This document shows positions 8,101 through 8,287 of a stretch of DNA of 8,287 bases, piece after piece. The translations under genes and the position numbers were made by a program. A model generated the notes under the pieces. The model saw nothing but the letters and a program-made list of their open reading frames with translations. It was not told the origin of the DNA and did no database searches. The stretch's first letter is position 1. Each line of letters opens with the position of its first letter. Origin of the DNA: Opitutia bacterium (lineage in GTDB: Bacteria; Verrucomicrobiota; Verrucomicrobiia; Opitutales; Seribacteraceae); assembly GCA_002692605.1 (NCBI GenBank), contig NZLE01000036.1:1-8287 (forward strand), written 5' to 3'.

Positions 8101-8287
8101 CGAGCACGCCCAGGCGCTGGCGAGGGATCCCTCGCCCTTGGTTCGTCGTGAAGTCGCTTTGGCCATGCGTTACCTCCCATTCGAAACCTCTCGGGATATT
8201 CTGCTCGAAATCGCGGATCGCTACGATGGGAAGGATCGCTATTACCTCGAAGCATTTGGGATTGGATGCACTGACAAGGAAGCCAAG
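5141..8287 (+). CDS. Secreted multidomain ThuA / NPCBM / PVC-type dehydrogenase / HEAT-repeat protein (partial, 3' end outside window)
   Basis: The frame is open for 1049 codons to the window edge. A signal peptide (hydrophobic residues about 10-24) implies export. Residues about 28-275 form a ThuA-like domain: VVLIAGKDSHG (30-40), VVILSDGGG (87-95), GLVCVHYAVEVPKG (115-128), NPHWTAEF (149-156) and DEWYYHMRF (175-183). Residues about 320-452 are an NPCBM sugar-binding module with LYLTVSDGGDSY and YGIGTHANS (402-410). Residues about 475-882 form the beta-propeller 'membrane-bound dehydrogenase' domain of PVC bacteria, with NPTNMDIDYKGRIWVAEGRN, NHDHSLHSVTVGPNG, SPTGIAFYENG and RPSDVTIGPDGAIYVADWFD. 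HEAT repeats begin at about 900 and continue to the edge. Relatives usually finish with a c-type cytochrome (CxxCH) domain, which would lie beyond the window. The role is probably sugar or polysaccharide oxidation or binding at the envelope; the substrate is unknown. ATG 5141 or 5144 are both possible, and neither has a Shine-Dalgarno sequence. Confidence 0.93.
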   Translation, partial: MMNKFPPFCQLILFSLLGLLCYTLSGKTRVVLIAGKDSHGSNAHNWGEGVDLLSNALTRESRLPIETAIFKGGWPTDSSIFKDAATVVILSDGGGRHPLNKNLKEFESLADKGVGLVCVHYAVEVPKGTPGEMMKKWLGGYFEIFWSVNPHWTAEFKSLPKHPITRGVQPFSLRDEWYYHMRFRDGLKGVTPILSALPPEDTLKRGDGPHSNNPHVRKSVLERKEKQHVAWASEAENGQRGFGITGAHHHKSWDNDDFRTCVLNAILWTANMEVPQGGVKSYSNPTTRKKPSFEVPQLQPIDVKKALFSSKLINSQTKGHAVEVKVRIKGSKNLYLTVSDGGDSYACDWSDWAYPRLIDAKGNETKLTDLKWKSAKTGWGKVNLHKNCGGGALKINGKEIEYGIGTHANSVIHYELPKEHEFIEFRALAGIDNGGSDQKSGKASSVLFIVSDRPIDIPKLAKAQQNLPDADHYPADELILPEGLEVKLWAKSPLFYNPTNMDIDYKGRIWVAEGRNYRGKRTQPDGDRIVVLEDKDGDGTADSSHLFVQEKTFISPLGVAVVDNKIIVSQPPDLIVYTDVNRNARFEEEVDEREILLTGFSGANHDHSLHSVTVGPNGQYYFNHGNKGSQVTDKEGWQLNAGSFYGMKQVSGKPSSDGQTYNGGVALRVNPDGSGMRPIGHNFRNSYEQAVSSLGDVFQNDNDDPQACRTTWLMEYGNLGFTSKNGLRNWRADQMPDQTTAVAEWRQEDPGVIPAGDVYGGGSPTGIAFYENGIMEDRFGGYVISCEPARNVLFGYHPQAKGAGWALPQRDTFLTSNPKKNFAGADFARGGSINGLMNLFRPSDVTIGPDGAIYVADWFDARVGGHGTRDVGQTGAIYRIAPKGAKLSIPRFDLASTEGQIEALKNPSPNVRELGRARLAAAGQKVIPSVKALLRDPNRYIRGRAIWILAKLGPEGLEIVEEQLTDKDPQIRICAFRALRHEEHRILEHAQALARDPSPLVRREVALAMRYLPFETSRDILLEIADRYDGKDRYYLEAFGIGCTDKEAK

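Overview
The window looks like a chromosomal segment from a Planctomycetes-Verrucomicrobia-Chlamydiae (PVC) superphylum bacterium, most likely Verrucomicrobiota or Planctomycetota. The main reason is the gene entering from the right. It combines a ThuA-type domain, an NPCBM sugar-binding module, a PVC-type 'membrane-bound dehydrogenase' beta-propeller and HEAT repeats, an architecture typical of those phyla. The large exported orphan protein on the left also reads like a PVC family. I see no plasmid, phage, transposon, CRISPR or RNA gene signatures, and base composition looks even throughout.

Layout. (1) Positions 1-132 hold the last 43 codons of a + strand gene that I cannot assign. (2) Positions 226-3042 (+) encode a 938-residue secreted protein of unknown function. 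(3) Positions 3043-3296 are a convergent junction. It may contain a small minus-strand ORF (3023-3229), and no convincing terminator hairpin is visible there. (4) A minus-strand operon read leftwards from 5005 encodes a YbdG-type MscS mechanosensitive channel (5005-3728) and then a small phospholipase A2-like lipoprotein (3728-3297), which start/stop-overlap by one base (TGATG). (5) Positions 5006-5140 are a 135-bp divergent intergenic region. (6) From 5141 to the right edge, 1049 codons of an uninterrupted reading frame encode the multidomain ThuA/NPCBM/dehydrogenase/HEAT protein. It is incomplete because it runs off the window.

How the genes may work together. The channel and the PLA2-like lipoprotein are translationally coupled, which suggests a shared envelope function such as response to hypo-osmotic stress or lipid disturbance; this is inference. 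The right-hand gene fits the carbohydrate-degrading lifestyle of PVC bacteria and is probably exported, but its exact substrate cannot be read from the sequence. None of the initiation sites examined has a clear Shine-Dalgarno sequence, so start choices rest on signal peptides, family similarity and coupling.

I found no clear evidence of a novel defence, mobile or RNA-based system. The most worthwhile leads are the channel/PLA2-like gene pair, the orphan 938-residue family and the possible small ORF at the convergent junction.
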